This document shows, piece after piece, positions 14,919 to 16,986 of a stretch of DNA of 16,986 nucleotides. The position numbers and the translations under genes are program-made. The DNA comes from a bacterium. Its GTDB lineage: Bacteria > Patescibacteriota > Microgenomatia > JAUYPR01. A model generated the notes under the pieces. The model did not search any database, was not told the origin of the DNA, and saw only the letters and a program-made list of their open reading frames with translations. How positions within the stretch are numbered: the stretch's first letter is position 1; every line of letters starts with the position of its first letter. The DNA lies in assembly GCA_030695785.1 (NCBI GenBank), contig JAUYPR010000029.1:1-16986 (forward strand), read 5' to 3'.

Positions 14919-16340
14919 CTATCGTCGTTCGTAGATCTGCTGGCCGGTTTGCACTTCTTCGATCAATCGGTACTTCGCATGGATGTAGTCGAGAACTTTC
15001 TTCATATACATGACGTTCAACCGCTCCCAATAAGAATCGGACAATTCGACCACAATGCGGGGTTTGGTGCGTTCTAAATCTGCGATGATACGGTCCTCAA
15101 GCGGCACACTGACGAGCATGGGCGGGTTGTACTCCGAGTACCGCGACGCAGGTTTGCGGCGGCCATCAATATAGACTTCTGGCGCAGTGCAACAGACAAA
15201 AATTTTCTCATCGGGCGAGGTATGCGTTTGGATCCAGGCAACAACCGGCCGCAAGGTGCGCTCACGGGGGTCGGTCTGTCGAAAAAGGGGAAAGAAATTG
15301 CTCAACATAGGCGCAAGTGTCATGAAAGACACGATGGCGAACGTGAACGCAGTTTTTGCCGACCACGACCGTTTCATCACCCATACGGCCATGATGACCA
15401 AAAACGGCAGGGCAAATTGCGTGTACTGCGGCCAGACGCGCGGATAGACAAACAACGTCCCTGCGAGTCCACCGGCGAGGACAAGCCAATAAATATTCTT
15501 TTGGCGTGGTGAAATATTCTTCCGTAGACCAAAAAATTTGAAAAGATAATAATAAAGAATAAACTGCACCAGGATGCGAGGCGGCGGAATATCCAACCAG
15601 CTTGCTTCAAAAAATCCTTGTGACCGTCCGGTATTGAACCCTTGCACCACCACGTCATCCCACATGGCCCAAAAATCACCGATCATATAATAGTAGAGGC
15701 CGAAAAAAATAATCGGCATACTTACCCCTAGCGCAAAGAATATTCCGTCCAATATTTTTTTCGAGAACGGAATTTTTCTCCCCAGGAGAACAAGACCAAA
15801 CGCCGCAACAAAAAACGCAGCCGGCTGTTTGCACAAAAAGGCGATTCCTAAAAGGAAACCAGAGGAGAAAAGAAAAGCGGGTGACGCGGTGACAGGACCC
15901 GGGGAGTTGAATATCTTTGCCAGAAGAAAAAAAGAGGTTGTCGATAAAAGAAGGATCGGCGTGTGATACCAAAACATATTTTTCCCCCAGAAAAAAATCC
16001 AGAGAGAAAAAAGCGTCGCCGCAAACACCGCCGCTCCCCATGATTTGAACCACCACCGACAAAACCAAAACAAAAGCACGGTCGTCCCCAGTGTCGACAC
16101 AAGATAGACAATGCGAAATGCATCCAGGTCATTTGGAAAAACCCGTTGGACCACACTGACAACCCATGACACCAATCCAGGGTAGTGCAAATAAAAATCC
16201 CGATACAGCCGCTCTCCTTCCGACACCATCCGCGTGGCTAACCGGATATTCCCCTGCACAAGAAAGAGGAGGTTGAAATGCCAAAATGTCTGGAAGGCGA
16301 GCAGGAAAAATAATCCAATGAGTGCGATCCGCCGTTGCAT
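14919..16340 (-). CDS. GT39/ArnT-like membrane glycosyltransferase, paralogue B
   Basis: 473 aa from ATG 16340. TM1 (5-28), then the first outer loop with RLYRDFYLHYPG (44-55), the YRDF...H.PG motif that corresponds to HRDFVDQHTQG in the gene at 5754. About 10-12 helices run to about 350. The soluble C-terminal domain contains EKIFVCCTAPEVYIDGRR (378-395), aligning with EKIVICCGEPRYYFDSQR of the 5754 protein, so the two are paralogues of the same subfamily. An alternative start is ATG 16364 (8 residues longer), which sits 6 bp after an extended -10. The frame stays open further upstream to 16508, but that would run through the divergent SGNH gene and is rejected. It is convergent with the ligase gene with an 18-bp gap. 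Donor sugar unknown. Confidence 0.87.
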   Translation of the reverse strand: MQRRIALIGLFFLLAFQTFWHFNLLFLVQGNIRLATRMVSEGERLYRDFYLHYPGLVSWVVSVVQRVFPNDLDAFRIVYLVSTLGTTVLLFWFCRWWFKSWGAAVFAATLFSLWIFFWGKNMFWYHTPILLLSTTSFFLLAKIFNSPGPVTASPAFLFSSGFLLGIAFLCKQPAAFFVAAFGLVLLGRKIPFSKKILDGIFFALGVSMPIIFFGLYYYMIGDFWAMWDDVVVQGFNTGRSQGFFEASWLDIPPPRILVQFILYYYLFKFFGLRKNISPRQKNIYWLVLAGGLAGTLFVYPRVWPQYTQFALPFLVIMAVWVMKRSWSAKTAFTFAIVSFMTLAPMLSNFFPLFRQTDPRERTLRPVVAWIQTHTSPDEKIFVCCTAPEVYIDGRRKPASRYSEYNPPMLVSVPLEDRIIADLERTKPRIVVELSDSYWERLNVMYMKKVLDYIHAKYRLIEEVQTGQQIYERR

Positions 16341-16370
16341 GGTACGATTATGGACGAAGAACATAACAGA

Positions 16371-16379
16371 ATCATACCA
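16371..16379 (-). promoter_or_regulatory. Extended -10 promoter for the GT39 gene at 14919-16340
   Basis: Minus-strand TGGTATGAT, identical to the nonamer before the carbamoyltransferase, ends 6 bp before ATG 16364. A second possibility is CATAAT (16352-16347), ending 6 bp before ATG 16340. Only one may be real; the first is the better match. Confidence 0.45.
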
Positions 16380-16395
16380 GAATCTCTCTATTGCT

Positions 16396-16986
16396 ATGAA
16401 ACAATTTTGGCTGATCCTTCTCGGCATCATCACTGCCTTTCTTTTCACGGAGATTTTATTGTATTTTTCATTGCGGTTTACCGATATTCCATGGGGGCCG
16501 GGCGTCACGCCCTACCAGGAGAAATACTTTCGGCTGAATTCGCGCGGCTACCGCGATATTGAGTGGGAAGAAGAAAAGACTGCTAGGACAAATAGAATTA
16601 TCGTTATTGGCGATTCTTTTGTGTTCAGCCCGACAAAAGACGTCAACGACGGACTTGTACCAAACCTCCGTGCCGCAATGTCGGTGGCGACATCATCGGC
16701 CATTGAAATCATGAACTTCGGCAAAATTGGCGCAAACACGGCCGACGAACTGAAGACACTCAGCAATGACGGCCTTGCGCTTAAGCCAGACCTTATTCTC
16801 CTTGTCTACGTTCCGAACGACGCAGATCCCCTCACACGCAGCAATATCCTTCTCCCAAAACACACGTTCAATCTTTTTACCGAATTCGGGCTCTTTGGGC
16901 AATCGGTGAAACGGTCAATCGAATTCAACGATCCGACCATCCTCCGCCATTTCCTGAAAACTCGTTCATTTGTTTTCAACCTTTTG
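16396..16986 (+). CDS. SGNH/GDSL hydrolase-like membrane-anchored protein (3' end outside window)
   Basis: First 197 codons of a gene running off the right edge with no stop. An N-terminal signal anchor (about 4-27) is followed by an extracytoplasmic domain. SGNH blocks: IIVIGDSFVFS (68-78) with candidate nucleophile Ser74, NFGKIGANTADEL (107-119) with the block II Gly, and LILLVYVPNDAD (133-144) with the N-D of block III. NSRGYRD (48-54) before the domain is common in SGNH proteins of surface-polysaccharide loci. The C-terminal D-x-x-H is outside the window, so catalytic competence cannot be judged. Likely an esterase or acyltransferase acting on the glycan. The ATG at 16396 is the natural start; no clear Shine-Dalgarno or -10 was found before it. 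Confidence 0.8.
   Translation, partial: MKQFWLILLGIITAFLFTEILLYFSLRFTDIPWGPGVTPYQEKYFRLNSRGYRDIEWEEEKTARTNRIIVIGDSFVFSPTKDVNDGLVPNLRAAMSVATSSAIEIMNFGKIGANTADELKTLSNDGLALKPDLILLVYVPNDADPLTRSNILLPKHTFNLFTEFGLFGQSVKRSIEFNDPTILRHFLKTRSFVFNLL

Noticed and set aside
16341..16508. Upstream extension of the GT39 frame (minus strand) to an ATG at 16508
   Set aside because: The extra 56 residues are basic and non-conserved in appearance and would overlap the divergent SGNH gene, which has clear motifs and its own signal anchor.
1..16986. UGA=Gly recoding, CRISPR array, tRNA/rRNA, IS element, prophage
   Set aside because: Several intact genes end with TGA exactly at ATGA overlaps, so the standard code applies. 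No spaced direct repeats, RNA gene signatures, transposase or integrase motifs were found.

Overview
The window is a gene-dense cell-surface glycan and envelope locus from a bacterium. It holds 12 protein-coding genes (two cut by the window edges), no RNA genes and no insertion sequence. The organism looks like a member of the Candidate Phyla Radiation (Patescibacteria). This is inferred from several things together: an HK whose N-terminus resembles the cytoplasmic part of larger membrane HKs, cohesin and dockerin modules with Y-x-T-P linkers, AT-rich heptamer repeats between genes, ATGA-coupled operons and very short intergenic gaps. TGA is used as a stop by many genes, so the UGA=Gly code of Gracilibacteria/Absconditabacteria is not in use. 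Base composition looks balanced (not computed). The taxonomic call is inference only.

Layout, left to right. (1) 1-1284 (+): 3' part of a GAF sensor histidine kinase. (2) 5724-1375 (-): a four-gene operon of a GT4 glycosyltransferase, a Wzx-like flippase, a TylF-type O-methyltransferase and a second GT4 enzyme, each junction a 4-bp ATGA overlap. (3) 5754-7226 (+): a GT39-like membrane glycosyltransferase. (4) 8950-7202 (-): a NodU/TobZ-type carbamoyltransferase. (5) 9003-10613 (+): a second GT39-like enzyme. (6) 13328-10597 (-): a two-gene operon encoding a large dockerin protein followed, by ATGA overlap, by a cohesin-domain protein. (7) 13389-14900 (+): an O-antigen ligase/polymerase. (8) 16340-14919 (-): a third GT39-like enzyme, paralogous to the one at 5754. 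(9) 16396 to the right edge (+): the N-terminal part of an SGNH hydrolase-like protein. Transcription units alternate strictly. Divergent starts are only 29-60 bp apart, and convergent 3' ends overlap or nearly touch.

Together the genes suggest synthesis, membrane flipping, polymerisation or ligation, and decoration (methyl, carbamoyl, possibly acyl) of a surface polysaccharide or glycoprotein glycan. Embedded in this is a surface protein pair that should bind each other through cohesin and dockerin.

The most interesting signals are: the cohesin-dockerin gene pair; a G8/C8 tract inside the -35/-10 spacer of the pair's predicted promoter (a candidate phase-variation switch); short palindromic elements lying in frame inside glycosyltransferase genes, reminiscent of Rickettsia palindromic elements; and a recurring arrangement in which a -10-like hexamer sits 6-10 bp before the start codon of operon-leading genes, suggesting leaderless mRNAs.
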